Part shown: in pieces, positions 16,621-25,759 of the stretch
Layout: each line of letters begins with the position of its first letter
Numbering within the stretch: the first letter of the stretch is position 1
NCBI RefSeq assembly: GCF_002806945.1
Contig: NZ_NIHC01000001.1
Span: 868,001-932,000 of the forward strand
Direction of reading: 5' to 3'
Source: Marinobacter salexigens
Lineage (GTDB): Bacteria; Pseudomonadota; Gammaproteobacteria; Pseudomonadales; Oleiphilaceae
Length of the DNA: 64,000 bases
Translations under genes and position numbers: made by a program
The notes under the pieces: generated by a model
Told to the model about the DNA's origin: nothing
Seen by the model: the letters and a program-made list of their open reading frames with translations, nothing else
The model's database searches: none

Positions 16621-18423
16621 ATGACCGATACCCTGATAGACCGCCGTGATCTGGCGTTCCAGCTCTACGAAGTGCTTGATACCGAAAGCCTGCTCAGCCG
16701 TGACCGGTTCAACGAACACAACCGCGATACCTTTGATGCGGTCATCGAAACCGCCGACAAAATGGCCAGAGAGAAGTTCGCCAACCACAACAGCACTGCC
16801 GATAAAGACGAGCCAAAATTCGTCAATGGCCAGGTGGAAATGCTGCCGGAAGTGAAAGAAGCCTTCGATGCTTATGCCGAGGCCGGCTTTATTGCAGGGC
16901 GTTATGATTACGAATTGGGCGGTATGCAGCTACCTGAAACCGTTATGGCCGCCTGTAACGGCTTCTTCACTGCCGCTAACCCGGGTACAGCAGGTTATCC
17001 ATTCCTGACCACAGCCGCCGCAAACCTTATCCGCGTGTTTGGCAACGAATCCCAGAAAACCAGCTTCCTGCCCAACATGCTCAGTGGACGTTACAGCGGC
17101 ACCATGGCCCTGACCGAACCACATGCTGGCTCATCGCTGGCAGATATTCGCACCTCTGCCACGCCAACAGACGAAGGTCATTACCTGATCAAAGGCGCAA
17201 AAATCTATATCTCCGGTGGCGAGCAAAGCATCACTGAAAACATCGTTCACATGGTACTCGCCAAAATCAAAGGCGCACCGGTGGGGGTAAAAGGCATTTC
17301 CCTGTTCATCGTTCCCAAGTTCCGGGTAGATAGTGAAGGCAATCCCGCCGATCGCAATGGCGTAAGCCTGGCAGGCCTGATTCACAAACTCGGGTACCGT
17401 GGCACCACCTCAACGGCGCTCAGTTTTGGAGACGATGCGCCTTGCCACGGCTATCTGGTGGGTGAGCCCCATCAGGGTTTGAAGTACATGTTCCAGATGA
17501 TGAATGAAGCCAGGGTAGGTGTAGGCTTTGGCGCGGCGGTGATTGGCTATCGTGGCTACATGCACAGCCTGGAATACGCCAAAGACCGGCTGCAGGGCCG
17601 CAAGGCATCCGAAAAGAACCCGGAAAGCCCCCAAGTACCGATTATCGAACATGCGGACGTACGCCGCATGCTGCTGGCTCAGAAGGCTTATAGCGAAGGC
17701 GCGGTGGCACTATGCTTGTATGGCGCGCGCCTGATGGACGATCAGCACACTCATCCGGATGAACAGAGGCGCACTGAAGCCGGCAAGCTGCTCGACCTGC
17801 TTACACCGGTGATCAAAACCTGGCCTTCAGAGCATGGCCCGAAAGCCAACGACCTGGCCATTCAGGTATACGGGGGTGCCGGTTACACCCGTGAGTATCC
17901 GGTGGAGCAGTGCTGGCGCGATAACCGCTTGAACCCTATCCATGAGGGCACCACCGGTATTCAGGGTCTGGATTTGCTGGGCCGTAAGATCTGGCAGGAT
18001 CAAAGCCATGGCTTGCAGTTGCTGATGCAGGAAATGCAGGTGGATCTGGAAGCTGCAACTACCGACCGTTGCCAGCAGTGGGCGCTGTCTTTGAGCGAGA
18101 CTTTGCAGCAGGCGGTTAAGGTGACTCAAAGCCTGGGCAAGTCTTTGATGAGTGGCGAAGTGGACAAAACCCTCGCTAATGCCTCCTGCTATTTGCACCT
18201 GTTCGGTCACATCATTGTAGCCTGGATGTGGTTGCGTCAGGCGAACGCTGCGGCACAAGCGCTGGCTTCTGCTAACAGCGATGACGAGCGTAATTTCTAC
18301 CAGGGCAAACTGCAGGCCGCTCAGTACTTCTTCCACTGGGAACTGCCGACGGTGGCTCAGGATTTGGTGTTGTTGCGGAATATGGATGACACTTGCTTGA
18401 ACATGAAGGCTGAGTGGTTCTGA
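16621..18423 (+). CDS. Acyl-CoA dehydrogenase (large form)
   Basis: A 600-residue flavoenzyme with an AGGAAG ribosome site before the ATG. The order is an N-terminal helical domain, the middle beta domain (MALTEPHAGSSLADIRTSA, GAKIYISGGEQ), the C-terminal helical domain (VYGGAGYTREYPVEQCWRDN, HEGTTGIQGLDLLGRK), and an additional C-terminal part of about 130 residues found in the 590-600 residue class. It catalyses the first, FAD-dependent step of beta-oxidation. The nearby crotonase and AlkB suggest substrates derived from alkanes. An acyl-chain-length preference cannot be read from the sequence. Confidence 0.9.
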   Translation: MTDTLIDRRDLAFQLYEVLDTESLLSRDRFNEHNRDTFDAVIETADKMAREKFANHNSTADKDEPKFVNGQVEMLPEVKEAFDAYAEAGFIAGRYDYELGGMQLPETVMAACNGFFTAANPGTAGYPFLTTAAANLIRVFGNESQKTSFLPNMLSGRYSGTMALTEPHAGSSLADIRTSATPTDEGHYLIKGAKIYISGGEQSITENIVHMVLAKIKGAPVGVKGISLFIVPKFRVDSEGNPADRNGVSLAGLIHKLGYRGTTSTALSFGDDAPCHGYLVGEPHQGLKYMFQMMNEARVGVGFGAAVIGYRGYMHSLEYAKDRLQGRKASEKNPESPQVPIIEHADVRRMLLAQKAYSEGAVALCLYGARLMDDQHTHPDEQRRTEAGKLLDLLTPVIKTWPSEHGPKANDLAIQVYGGAGYTREYPVEQCWRDNRLNPIHEGTTGIQGLDLLGRKIWQDQSHGLQLLMQEMQVDLEAATTDRCQQWALSLSETLQQAVKVTQSLGKSLMSGEVDKTLANASCYLHLFGHIIVAWMWLRQANAAAQALASANSDDERNFYQGKLQAAQYFFHWELPTVAQDLVLLRNMDDTCLNMKAEWF

Positions 18424-18442
18424 TTTTGGAGTAGGCTCAATC

Positions 18443-18623
18443 GGCGGGCAGCACCTCCCGGGAACCGCCTGCAAGTACCCCTTCGGGGTCCGGCCAGCAA
18501 TCACAGATTGCTGTCGCTCGGCTGTCGCATGAAGCTTCGCTTCATAAGCGCTCGGCCTCGCCCATGTAGGGCTTGGCGTTGGCCATCCATGGCCAACGAC
18601 ATTCCCGGGAGGTGCCGCCCGCC
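18443..18623 (-). repeat. ANGGAN palindromic element, copy 2 (long form)
   Basis: The arms, 18443-18464 and 18602-18623, pair over 22 bp with one G/T mismatch. Read on the minus strand the core is that of copies 1 and 3: GTTGGCC-ATGGAT-GGCCAAC, ATGAAGC-GAA-GCTTCAT, CAGCAAT-CTGTG-ATTGCTG and CCCC-GAA-GGGG. The loops differ from copy 1 while the stems remain paired. It lies between two genes of the same orientation, so their transcript would carry the reverse complement of the motif. Confidence 0.88.
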
Positions 18624-18693
18624 GCTTGCGCTCAAGCTCAGGAGATGGCTCTCAAACGTTAAAAACAACAGCTGTTTACTAAAGGTGTCACCA

Positions 18694-19473
18694 ATGTCAC
18701 TGGTTAAGGTAACGAAGCAGGATCACATCTTACTCATAGGGCTGAACCGCCCCGAAAAAATGAACGCTATGAACCGGGCCATGTACCACGAAATCGCAGC
18801 GGCTTATTACCAGCTGGAGCACGATGACGATTTGCGTGTGGGGCTGATGCATGCAGAAGGGGACCACTTCACCAGTGGCCTGCAGTTGGATGACTGGGCT
18901 GGCGTGTTTTCAAACGGTGAGGGAATAGAGCCGGCTGAAGGGGAGTTGGACCCGTTTCATATCACCGGCGACGGCCTCAGCAAACCGGTGGTGTTCGCAG
19001 CTCAGGGCATTTGTTTTACCTGTGGTGTTGAGATGATGCTGAACACAGACGTTCGCGTAGCAGCAAAAGGCACCCGCTTTGCCCAGCTGGAAGTTAAACG
19101 CGGCATCTACGCCTGCGGAGGTGCCACTATCCGCCTGCAACGGGAAATAGGTTGGGGCAATGCCCAGCGTTATTTGTTAACAGGTGATGAATGGACTGCC
19201 GAACAAGCCTACGAGTGGGGCTTGATTCAGGAATTGGTTGAGCCGGGAGAACAGTTCAACGTTGCTCTGGAAATCGCTGAGAAGATTGCCAATGCCGCAC
19301 CCCTTGGTGTGCGAGGTAGCCTGAAATCGTCCAAAATCGCGGTCAGCGAAGGTCAGGAAGCCGCAAAACAGCGTTTGTTCCCGGATCTGCAGCCAGTGAT
19401 GGCTAGTGAAGATGTAAAGGAAGGCATTCAGTCCTTCCTTGAAAGACGAAACGCAGTGTTCAAAGGAAAGTAA
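18694..19473 (+). CDS. Crotonase-family enoyl-CoA hydratase/isomerase
   Basis: The ATG at 18694 follows AAAGGTG and begins MSLVKVTKQDHILLIGL, the usual start of a crotonase. Frames further upstream run through a palindromic repeat and are not protein-like. The 259-residue protein has LNRPEKMNAMNRAMYHEI, an oxyanion-hole block at HFTSGLQLDDW, and a second at FTCGVEMMLNTDVRVAA. The usual Glu residues of enoyl-CoA hydratase are not clearly in place (QLEVKRGIYACGGATIRLQ), so it may be an isomerase or another crotonase activity. It follows the acyl-CoA dehydrogenase, probably in one transcript. Confidence 0.82.
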   Translation: MSLVKVTKQDHILLIGLNRPEKMNAMNRAMYHEIAAAYYQLEHDDDLRVGLMHAEGDHFTSGLQLDDWAGVFSNGEGIEPAEGELDPFHITGDGLSKPVVFAAQGICFTCGVEMMLNTDVRVAAKGTRFAQLEVKRGIYACGGATIRLQREIGWGNAQRYLLTGDEWTAEQAYEWGLIQELVEPGEQFNVALEIAEKIANAAPLGVRGSLKSSKIAVSEGQEAAKQRLFPDLQPVMASEDVKEGIQSFLERRNAVFKGK

Positions 19474-19501
19474 GGCTGGCGCTGCCAAATCCGAAGCGGC
19501 T

Positions 19502-19676
19502 GGTGGGGCAAGACTCCCGAAACTGTCGGCAGCAAGGATGCTGCCGTCAAGCGTACAGGGGTGAGGCAAGCGTTTATGAAGCGCAGCTTCATGCGCAGCT
19601 GAACGACAGCAATCTGCGATTGCTGGCCGGGCCCCGCAGGGGTATTCACAGCGTGTTTCGGGAGTCTTGCCCCACC
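19502..19676 (+). repeat. ANGGAN palindromic element, copy 3 (long form)
   Basis: The arms, 19502-19523 and 19655-19676, form a perfect 22 bp inverted repeat. The plus-strand core has CGGCAGC-AAGGAT-GCTGCCG, ATGAAGC-GCA-GCTTCAT, CAGCAAT-CTGCG-ATTGCTG and CCCC-GCA-GGGG. It sits between the ends of the convergent crotonase and alkB genes, where its long stem could also stop transcription from both sides. Confidence 0.9.
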
Positions 19677-19736
19677 GGGCGCCAGCACCCAAGCAAGAGC
19701 ACCAGCAGATTCCAAGCTCCCAGCCATCAGTGTTCG

Positions 19737-21053
19737 TCAGGCAGCCTTCTCCGAAGCCGAACCCGCTTCTTCCTCCCGACGAGCCGCAGCCTTGGCAGCC
19801 ACCTCAGCCGCGTAATCCGCATACCTGGCCATCAACTCCGCCTTACGATCCGGATCCCAGTTGATCTTGCTCAGATCGCCCTCGTAGTGATCAATCACCC
19901 GCTTGTCCATGGTCTCGTACCACCACTGAGGCACATAAGCTGGCGCCAGCATGGACGCATAACCACCGGGTAACTGCGGGGCCTTCTCAAAGTGGCGCAA
20001 CGCCTGATAACTGCGCTGTGGATGAGCATGGTGATCAGAATGGCGCTGCAGCTGATACAAAAACAGATTCGTCACAATATGATTACTGTTCCAACTATGC
20101 TCTGGTTGCGTACGCTCATATTTTCCGTTTTTGTCTTTCTGGCGCAGCAGTCCGTAGTGCTCAATGTAATTCACACTTTCCAGCAGGCTGGCACCGTAAG
20201 CCGCCTGGGCGGCAAGGAAAGGAACTGCCCGCGGCCCACAAATCAAAGTCGTCGCTCCGAAAAAACCTGCACTCATGACCCAGCCCTGGAGAAGCTCATT
20301 ATCCAAACTCCAGAACCCCTTGCCCTTTCGAGCCAGCCGCTCCTTCTCGATTTTCACCGCAGACTTCATACCGCCAATCACAGTACGGGGTAAGAACTTC
20401 CAGAAACTCTCCCCCATACGGCTGCTAGCAGGGTCTTCGGGGGTTGCTACGCGCTTGTGGTGGCCAAAGTTGTGCTCAACCACAAAGTGGGTGTAGCCCG
20501 TGGGGGCCAACGCCGCCATGGCCAGCAGTTTGTTTAGCTTGTTCGATTTGTGGCCAAGCTCATGAGCCGTGTTAATGCCAACGCCATTGATGGCGCCAAC
20601 GGACAGCGTCAGGCCGATCTTGTCTTCAATAGGGGTTTTCTTGCGACTGGCAAGCCATGCGCCCATTACCGTCAGTGCGTATTGGCCAGGAATGAAGGCC
20701 TTAACAATGCGGTTGTAATACTTGTCTTGCTCCAGGGAACTGACCGCCGACTCGGGCGGGTTGCTCTGGTCCTCACCAATGGCACGATCCAGCGCGGGAA
20801 TGACGCCATGCACCAACACCGGTCCCGTCCATGCCAGAAATTTAAGCTTTTTAGGTGCTATTGCATAACCGGTCAGCGCTGCCAGGCCAATACCCGGCAA
20901 AGCGGGGCCTAATAACCAGAGGTAGCGCTTTGGGTCTTTCCATTTTCCAGCAGCTGGGGGCTTTGTAGGGTTTTCTGTCTGCTTTTTTGCTGTTTGCGAA
21001 TCCAGGGTGTCATTAGGCGTGTCATGAAGAGCGTCATGGGTTTTGGCATTCAT
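19737..21053 (-). CDS. alkB: Alkane 1-monooxygenase
   Basis: The ATG at 21053 with CGGAGAAAC upstream gives 438 residues. It is an integral-membrane non-haem di-iron hydroxylase. The four diagnostic motifs are present: HELGHK (~residue 161), EHNFGHHKRVATPEDPASSR (~191), the HYG motif in NYIEHYGLLRQ (~297) and LQRHSDHHAHPQRSYQALR (~335). Hydrophobic pairs lie between residues ~45 and 280. It hydroxylates medium-chain n-alkanes to 1-alkanols with electrons from rubredoxin. No rubredoxin or rubredoxin reductase gene is nearby. The polar N-terminal extension of about 40 residues is longer than in Pseudomonas putida GPo1 AlkB. Confidence 0.96.
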   Translation of the reverse strand: MNAKTHDALHDTPNDTLDSQTAKKQTENPTKPPAAGKWKDPKRYLWLLGPALPGIGLAALTGYAIAPKKLKFLAWTGPVLVHGVIPALDRAIGEDQSNPPESAVSSLEQDKYYNRIVKAFIPGQYALTVMGAWLASRKKTPIEDKIGLTLSVGAINGVGINTAHELGHKSNKLNKLLAMAALAPTGYTHFVVEHNFGHHKRVATPEDPASSRMGESFWKFLPRTVIGGMKSAVKIEKERLARKGKGFWSLDNELLQGWVMSAGFFGATTLICGPRAVPFLAAQAAYGASLLESVNYIEHYGLLRQKDKNGKYERTQPEHSWNSNHIVTNLFLYQLQRHSDHHAHPQRSYQALRHFEKAPQLPGGYASMLAPAYVPQWWYETMDKRVIDHYEGDLSKINWDPDRKAELMARYADYAAEVAAKAAARREEEAGSASEKAA

Positions 21054-21102
21054 GGTGTTTCTCCGTTGCGGTGCGCGTTCTTTAAATCTATGTCGGACAA
21101 TC

Positions 21103-21113
21103 TTGCAATGCAA
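21103..21113. promoter_or_regulatory. Possible operator upstream of alkB
   Basis: TTGCA-A-TGCAA, a perfect 5+1+5 palindrome, is about 50 bp before the alkB start, in the divergent region shared with the downstream lipoprotein. No clear -35/-10 pair could be assigned for alkB. The assignment as an operator is based on position only. Confidence 0.22.
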
Positions 21114-21312
21114 CAGGTTGGCTTAGTGTAAGCGAGGTTGGCCTGGAATGATAGGTGGTATGGGCTGGCGGGCCGTTAAGCCAGCATCGGATTTTTCAGT
21201 TGGTGTGAGGGCGGTTGGTTTAACAAAGAGTAATCAGCAGGTAATTGTGTGGTGCCGGCCATGGCCGTACTCTGTGCGGTGTTACAAATGTTTACCGACG
21301 GAGGGATATGTT

Positions 21313-21606
21313 ATGAATAAATTTACTCTCAGTGCTCTTCTCATGTTTTTGACTTTAGGGCTCGCTGCTTGTAGCTCCGATGACAATGAAGGAGCTGATT
21401 TTGAAAGGGCCGCAGACAACGCTGAAGAAATGATGGATGACGCGAGCAATTCCGTGGAAGAGACCTATGAAGAAGCCACTGGTCAGGATGAAGGCGTAAT
21501 CGGCGAAATGAAGGAAGGTGCCGAGAATGTTGGCGACGAAATGGGCGAAGCCGCTGAAGAAGCAGGCGATGCCATGGAAGAAGGTTATGACGACATGACG
21601 AAGTAA
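21313..21606 (+). CDS. Small acidic lipoprotein
   Basis: A 97-residue protein starting at an ATG with GGAGGGATATG in front. The signal peptide MNKFTLSALLMFLTLGLAAC has a lipobox LAAC (lipidated Cys20). The mature part is very acidic and built of repeated Ala/Glu/Gly/Met segments (DNAEEMMDDASNSVEE, NVGDEMGEAAEEAGDAMEE), probably a helical coil. I recognise no functional domain. It is followed by a strong terminator and is likely a monocistronic, well-expressed gene. Confidence 0.75.
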   Translation: MNKFTLSALLMFLTLGLAACSSDDNEGADFERAADNAEEMMDDASNSVEETYEEATGQDEGVIGEMKEGAENVGDEMGEAAEEAGDAMEEGYDDMTK

Positions 21607-21663
21607 TCGTGTCCTGGCCCTGGCGCGCAGTACTTGCGCCGGAGTGCTCCGCCTGATTTCATC

Positions 21664-21701
21664 AAAACCGTTAATCTTTGTCAGAAAAGATTAACGGTTT
21701 T
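21664..21701 (+). terminator. Intrinsic terminator after the acidic lipoprotein gene
   Basis: The left arm AAAACCGTTAATCTTT (21664-21679) and right arm AAAGATTAACGGTTTT are perfectly complementary with a short loop, followed by TGTCGTTTT. Confidence 0.88.
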
Positions 21702-21800
21702 GTCGTTTTACTGTCTCCGTATTGTCATCTGCTCCGTCGACACTGTGTTCTCAACAACACCCACTTATTGTTTATCGAGAGAGACCAGGAGAGACAAAGC

Positions 21801-23837
21801 ATGGCGAAGCACGACCTTGATCCCGATTATCTGGATCCTGACTACGAACCCGTTGTAAACCATTCTGGCAACAGGGCGTTTCAAGACGTACTGGCTGCAC
21901 GCATGCAGCGGCGCACCCTGATGAAAGGTGGGGTTGGCGCGGCTCTGGCCAGTATTATGGGTTTCGGGATTGCGGGTTGTGGAAGTGACAGTGATAGCGA
22001 TGACAAAAGCAATGGCGGCAATGGAAATGCTGGTTTGGGCGAGGGCAGTGCAACAGAGCTTGGGTTCGCGGCAATAGCCGTTTCAACCGCAAACAAAGTG
22101 GTGGTACCTGCTGGATACTCCACCAAGGCCTTTTTGCCTTGGGGAACACCAATCACCGGTTCCTACCCGGCATTTCGGGCAGACGCTTCCAACTCCGGGG
22201 CGGATCAGGAGCAGCAGGTAGGCATGCACCACGATGGCATGCACTTTTTCCCGATTGATTTTAAGGCCGGCGGTAGCTCGTCAGATGAAGGGCTGTTGGT
22301 GATGAACCATGAGTACATCAACCAGGCAGCGCTTCACCCGGACGGCCCCACCTATACTGCCAGTGGAATGCGTCCTGCCGACGAAGTGCGCAAGGAAGTA
22401 GCTGCCCATGGCGTATCTGTGGTGCATATCAAAAAAGACAGTACCGGTAATTGGGATATAGTATTCGGAAGCCCCTTCAACCGTCGGGTTACGGGCAACA
22501 CAGAGATGGATATTCGTGGTCCCCTGCGCGGCTATCAAAAGCTTTCGACCCGCTTCAGCAAGGGTGGCACCCGAACCCGGGGCACGTTGAACAACTGCTC
22601 CATGGGGCCAACTCCTTGGGGAACCTATCTGGCTGCAGAGGAAAACTGGCACGGGTATTTCGCCAATAGTTCAGGTGCCAGACCGCGCGAGCAGACTCGT
22701 CATGGCGTTGGTGGTGCGAGCCGTTACGATTGGGAGCTTGCCGAAGGCGGAGATGATCAGTACGTGCGCTTCAACATTACCCCCACGGCTCAAAGCGCTG
22801 AAGACGATTATCGCAACGAAGCCAATACCTACGGCTACATGGTTGAAATTGACCCGTTTACGCCGGAGAGCAAGCCCCAGAAGCGCACCGCCCTTGGCCG
22901 TTTTGGCCACGAAGGGGTGATCTTTGCACCGGTGGAAGAAGGCAAGCCGGTTGTGTGTTATTCCGGAGACGATTCCCGCTTTGAGTACATCTACAAGTTT
23001 GTATCCGCGCGGCCATACTACGCAGCAACCGCCAGTGGCTATTTGCTGGATGAAGGCACCCTGTACGTTGCCCGGTATAACGAGGATGGCTCCGGCGACT
23101 GGCTGCCGCTGTCGCTTGATGACCCTGGCTTTGCGGCCAGTGTAGAGGCAGCCCGGGGCACAGTGGTGGGTAACCTGGAGTTTGATGGTTTTGAAAATCA
23201 GGCGGATGTGCTCCTGAATACCCGTCTGGCTGCAGACATTGCCGGCGCAACGCCAATGGATCGCCCGGAATGGGGAGCGGTAGACCCGAATTCAGGCGAG
23301 GTTTATTTTACCCTGACCAATAACTCCCGGCGCACCGAGGAGCAGGTAAACGCTGCAAACCCCAGGGCAGAAAACCGCACGGGTCATATCATTCGCTGGA
23401 GCGAAAGCGGCGATGACTTTGCAGCAACAGGGTTCCAGTGGGATATTTTTGTGTTGGCAGGAGAACAGGGCACAGAAACGGTTGTGGATGGAGAGGTGGT
23501 TGTATCGCTGACCGACGACAACATCTTCAACAGCCCGGATGGCTTGTGGTTTGACTACAATGGCCGCCTCTGGATTCAGACCGATGGTTCTGATGCGCCT
23601 CCGTACCAGAACAATATGATGCTTGCGGCTAATCCCGAAACCCGTGATATTCGCCGTTTCTTCGTAGGGCCCCAGGGGTGCGAGGTGACCGGAGTTGTAA
23701 CCACGCCGGATGTTAAAACCATGTTTGTTAACATCCAGCACCCGGCCAGGGACTGGCCCTTTGGCAACGAGGGGGATCACCCGCGGGACGCAACAGTCAT
23801 CGTGACCCGGGATGATGGGGGTGTGATCGGCGCCTGA
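21801..23837 (+). CDS. phoX: PhoX-family alkaline phosphatase, Tat-exported
   Basis: The ATG at 21801, with AGGAGAG upstream, gives a 678-residue protein. It has a twin-arginine signal (RRTLMKGGVGAALASIMGF) ending in GCGS, so it may be lipidated. The body belongs to DUF839/PhoX: MNHEYINQAALHPDG, NNCSMGPTPWGTYLAAEENW, FGHEGVIFAPVEEGKPVVCYSGDD (segments read separately), NSPDGLWFDYNGRLWIQTDG and FFVGPQGCEVTGV. PhoX enzymes use Ca2+ and Fe3+ to release phosphate from esters in the periplasm or outside the cell. Substrate specificity is not visible. A Gly/Asp/Ser linker follows the signal. Confidence 0.88.
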   Translation: MAKHDLDPDYLDPDYEPVVNHSGNRAFQDVLAARMQRRTLMKGGVGAALASIMGFGIAGCGSDSDSDDKSNGGNGNAGLGEGSATELGFAAIAVSTANKVVVPAGYSTKAFLPWGTPITGSYPAFRADASNSGADQEQQVGMHHDGMHFFPIDFKAGGSSSDEGLLVMNHEYINQAALHPDGPTYTASGMRPADEVRKEVAAHGVSVVHIKKDSTGNWDIVFGSPFNRRVTGNTEMDIRGPLRGYQKLSTRFSKGGTRTRGTLNNCSMGPTPWGTYLAAEENWHGYFANSSGARPREQTRHGVGGASRYDWELAEGGDDQYVRFNITPTAQSAEDDYRNEANTYGYMVEIDPFTPESKPQKRTALGRFGHEGVIFAPVEEGKPVVCYSGDDSRFEYIYKFVSARPYYAATASGYLLDEGTLYVARYNEDGSGDWLPLSLDDPGFAASVEAARGTVVGNLEFDGFENQADVLLNTRLAADIAGATPMDRPEWGAVDPNSGEVYFTLTNNSRRTEEQVNAANPRAENRTGHIIRWSESGDDFAATGFQWDIFVLAGEQGTETVVDGEVVVSLTDDNIFNSPDGLWFDYNGRLWIQTDGSDAPPYQNNMMLAANPETRDIRRFFVGPQGCEVTGVVTTPDVKTMFVNIQHPARDWPFGNEGDHPRDATVIVTRDDGGVIGA

Positions 23838-23857
23838 ATGGTTAGTTAGCGCTCTGT

Positions 23858-23911
23858 AAAACCGGAAACCTGATCGCCTGAGTAGATGGGCACATCGGGT
23901 TTTCGGTTTTT
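23858..23911 (+). terminator. Intrinsic terminator after phoX
   Basis: The left arm AAAACCGGAAACCTGAT (from 23858) pairs with ATCGGGTTTTCGGTTTT on the right, with only two differences, both compatible with G-U pairs. The loop is about 20 nt and the right arm ends in a T-run. Confidence 0.75.
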
Positions 23912-24048
23912 GAGTTTAAGAAACACCGATTTTGGTCGATAAGTTAATCAACGAAAGTATGAGTTATTAATCTACTTCAATTATTTAATCTCTAAAGTGG
24001 CCGGATAACTGTGTACCTACCAGAAACAATAATAACCAAGGGGTGTTT

Positions 24049-25689
24049 ATGGGGTTGCTTGACCGTACAACGATATTTTGGGGATGCGCAGGCGTCATTG
24101 TTCTTGCGATTGCCAGTATCCTGGTGGCACCTTTGTTAGGTTTGGATCCTGCCTCCCTTTCTGTCGGTCTGCTTATCGGCCTTGTAGCGGCAACCTCCTA
24201 CCTTGTAGTGAGAGTTCTGGCACCAATGGATCGCGGTTTGGATGGCCTGAACGATGGAACGTTGGATGAAAGTCACCCAGTGAGAGCCCGGTGTAAGCAA
24301 TTGCTTGCTAATGCTCAAACAGGTAAAGCTTTGACGGAGGCTCTTTCTGGTAGTGCAGATAAAAACGCAATCTCTGCGGCGCAAGTATCCTACGCAGCCG
24401 ACCAGCTCAAATTACGACTGGATTTGCAGGTGCAGGAAACCGCGCAAATGGCAGATTATGCAGGGCAGATTACTGAGACGGTCAGGGAGTCTTCGCAGCA
24501 GGCTACTGAAGCAGCCACAATGGCTCTGCAAAATCGTGAGGCCAGCACCGAAGGGCGCCAGGCGCTCACCAATGCTATTGATAGCATACGCGAGGTACAT
24601 CAGCAGTCAGGTGAAAACCTGCGTTTGATTCAGGAGCTGAACGACAAGTCCAACAAAATCCAGGGCGTAACCAGCACCATTCAGGGCATTGCGGAACAGA
24701 CTAACTTGCTGGCACTTAACGCAGCCATTGAAGCGGCTCGTGCAGGCGATCAAGGGCGTGGCTTTGCAGTGGTGGCAGATGAAGTCCGTCAGTTGGCAGG
24801 CCGCACCGCTCAAGCTACCGGTGAGGTAGCGGAAACGCTGCAGGAAATCCGTTCCGATACAGCGTTGATTGTCACTCGCATAGAGAATCTTGCTCGCAGT
24901 GTTGAAGAAGGGCTGGTGTCTGTAGAAGGGGTTGGCGAGCAGCTAGATCTGATACGCGATCAGTCTGATCGGGTTCAACAGCAGATTGCCCGTATTGCAG
25001 AGATAGATCAGAACAACGAGCTCAGCCTGGGTCATGTATTCACGGCCATTGAAACCGTGCGCGATCAGATCACTGAAAGTGACACCAGCGTTGCGTCGCT
25101 TGCAGAGCAGGCGGCAACACTGATGGAGCTTGCGGAAGTCGCCAATGCGACGTTTGCGATGAATAGTGATTCCAGCTACCACAGATTCTTCTACGAACAA
25201 GCCCGCGCTGGTGCCAGTCAGATTGGTCAGATTTTTGAGCAAGCGATGCGAGATGGTAAGTTGACAGAAAATGCCCTGTTCGACGCGGCGAGAAAAGTGA
25301 TTTCTGGTACTCAACCTGCCAAGTATTCAAGCAGCTTTGATGCCTTTACCGATCAGTTTTTGCCACAGGTGCAGGAAACTGTGAAGAGTTCCCACCCTGC
25401 ATTGGTATTTGCGATTGCTGCAGCCCCGGATGGCTATGTGCCTACCCATAACCGGGAGTTTGCTCATGCGCCTACCGGAGATGTGGCCACGGATTTGATG
25501 CGTAGCCGCAGCAAGCGATTGTTTAACGACCGCACGGGAATACGCTGCGGCAGTCATACCGAGGACATGCTGCTGCAAACCTACCGGCGCGATACGGGTG
25601 AAATCATGCACGATCTTTCTGTACCAGTATATGTTAATGGGCGACACTGGGGTGGCTTCCGGCTTGGATATCGCCCTGATAAACACTGA
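24049..25689 (+). CDS. Methyl-accepting chemotaxis protein with C-terminal domain
   Basis: The ATG at 24049 follows AAGGGG and gives 546 residues. Two membrane segments (~8-26 and ~33-50) are separated by only a few residues, so there is almost no periplasmic domain. The signalling domain carries the conserved hairpin tip [21 protein letters not shown] in two halves ([35 protein letters not shown]). After it come about 190 more residues ending [20 protein letters not shown], resembling a Cache/PAS-like sensor on the cytoplasmic side. Such C-terminal placement suggests sensing of an internal signal. It lies 3 kb from alkB and could be linked to hydrocarbon taxis, as AlkN is in P. putida. Confidence 0.85.
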   Translation: MGLLDRTTIFWGCAGVIVLAIASILVAPLLGLDPASLSVGLLIGLVAATSYLVVRVLAPMDRGLDGLNDGTLDESHPVRARCKQLLANAQTGKALTEALSGSADKNAISAAQVSYAADQLKLRLDLQVQETAQMADYAGQITETVRESSQQATEAATMALQNREASTEGRQALTNAIDSIREVHQQSGENLRLIQELNDKSNKIQGVTSTIQGIAEQTNLLALNAAIEAARAGDQGRGFAVVADEVRQLAGRTAQATGEVAETLQEIRSDTALIVTRIENLARSVEEGLVSVEGVGEQLDLIRDQSDRVQQQIARIAEIDQNNELSLGHVFTAIETVRDQITESDTSVASLAEQAATLMELAEVANATFAMNSDSSYHRFFYEQARAGASQIGQIFEQAMRDGKLTENALFDAARKVISGTQPAKYSSSFDAFTDQFLPQVQETVKSSHPALVFAIAAAPDGYVPTHNREFAHAPTGDVATDLMRSRSKRLFNDRTGIRCGSHTEDMLLQTYRRDTGEIMHDLSVPVYVNGRHWGGFRLGYRPDKH

Positions 25690-25759
25690 CCCTTTGGGCG
25701 GAAAATGGACTCTGCGCCTGTGTTAAGCTTTCTGCTCATTTTGAAAAAGGAGATGTGCC

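Noticed and set aside
18508..18693. 62-codon extension of the crotonase gene
   Set aside because: It runs through element copy 2; the ATG at 18694 has a ribosome site and matches the usual crotonase N-terminus.
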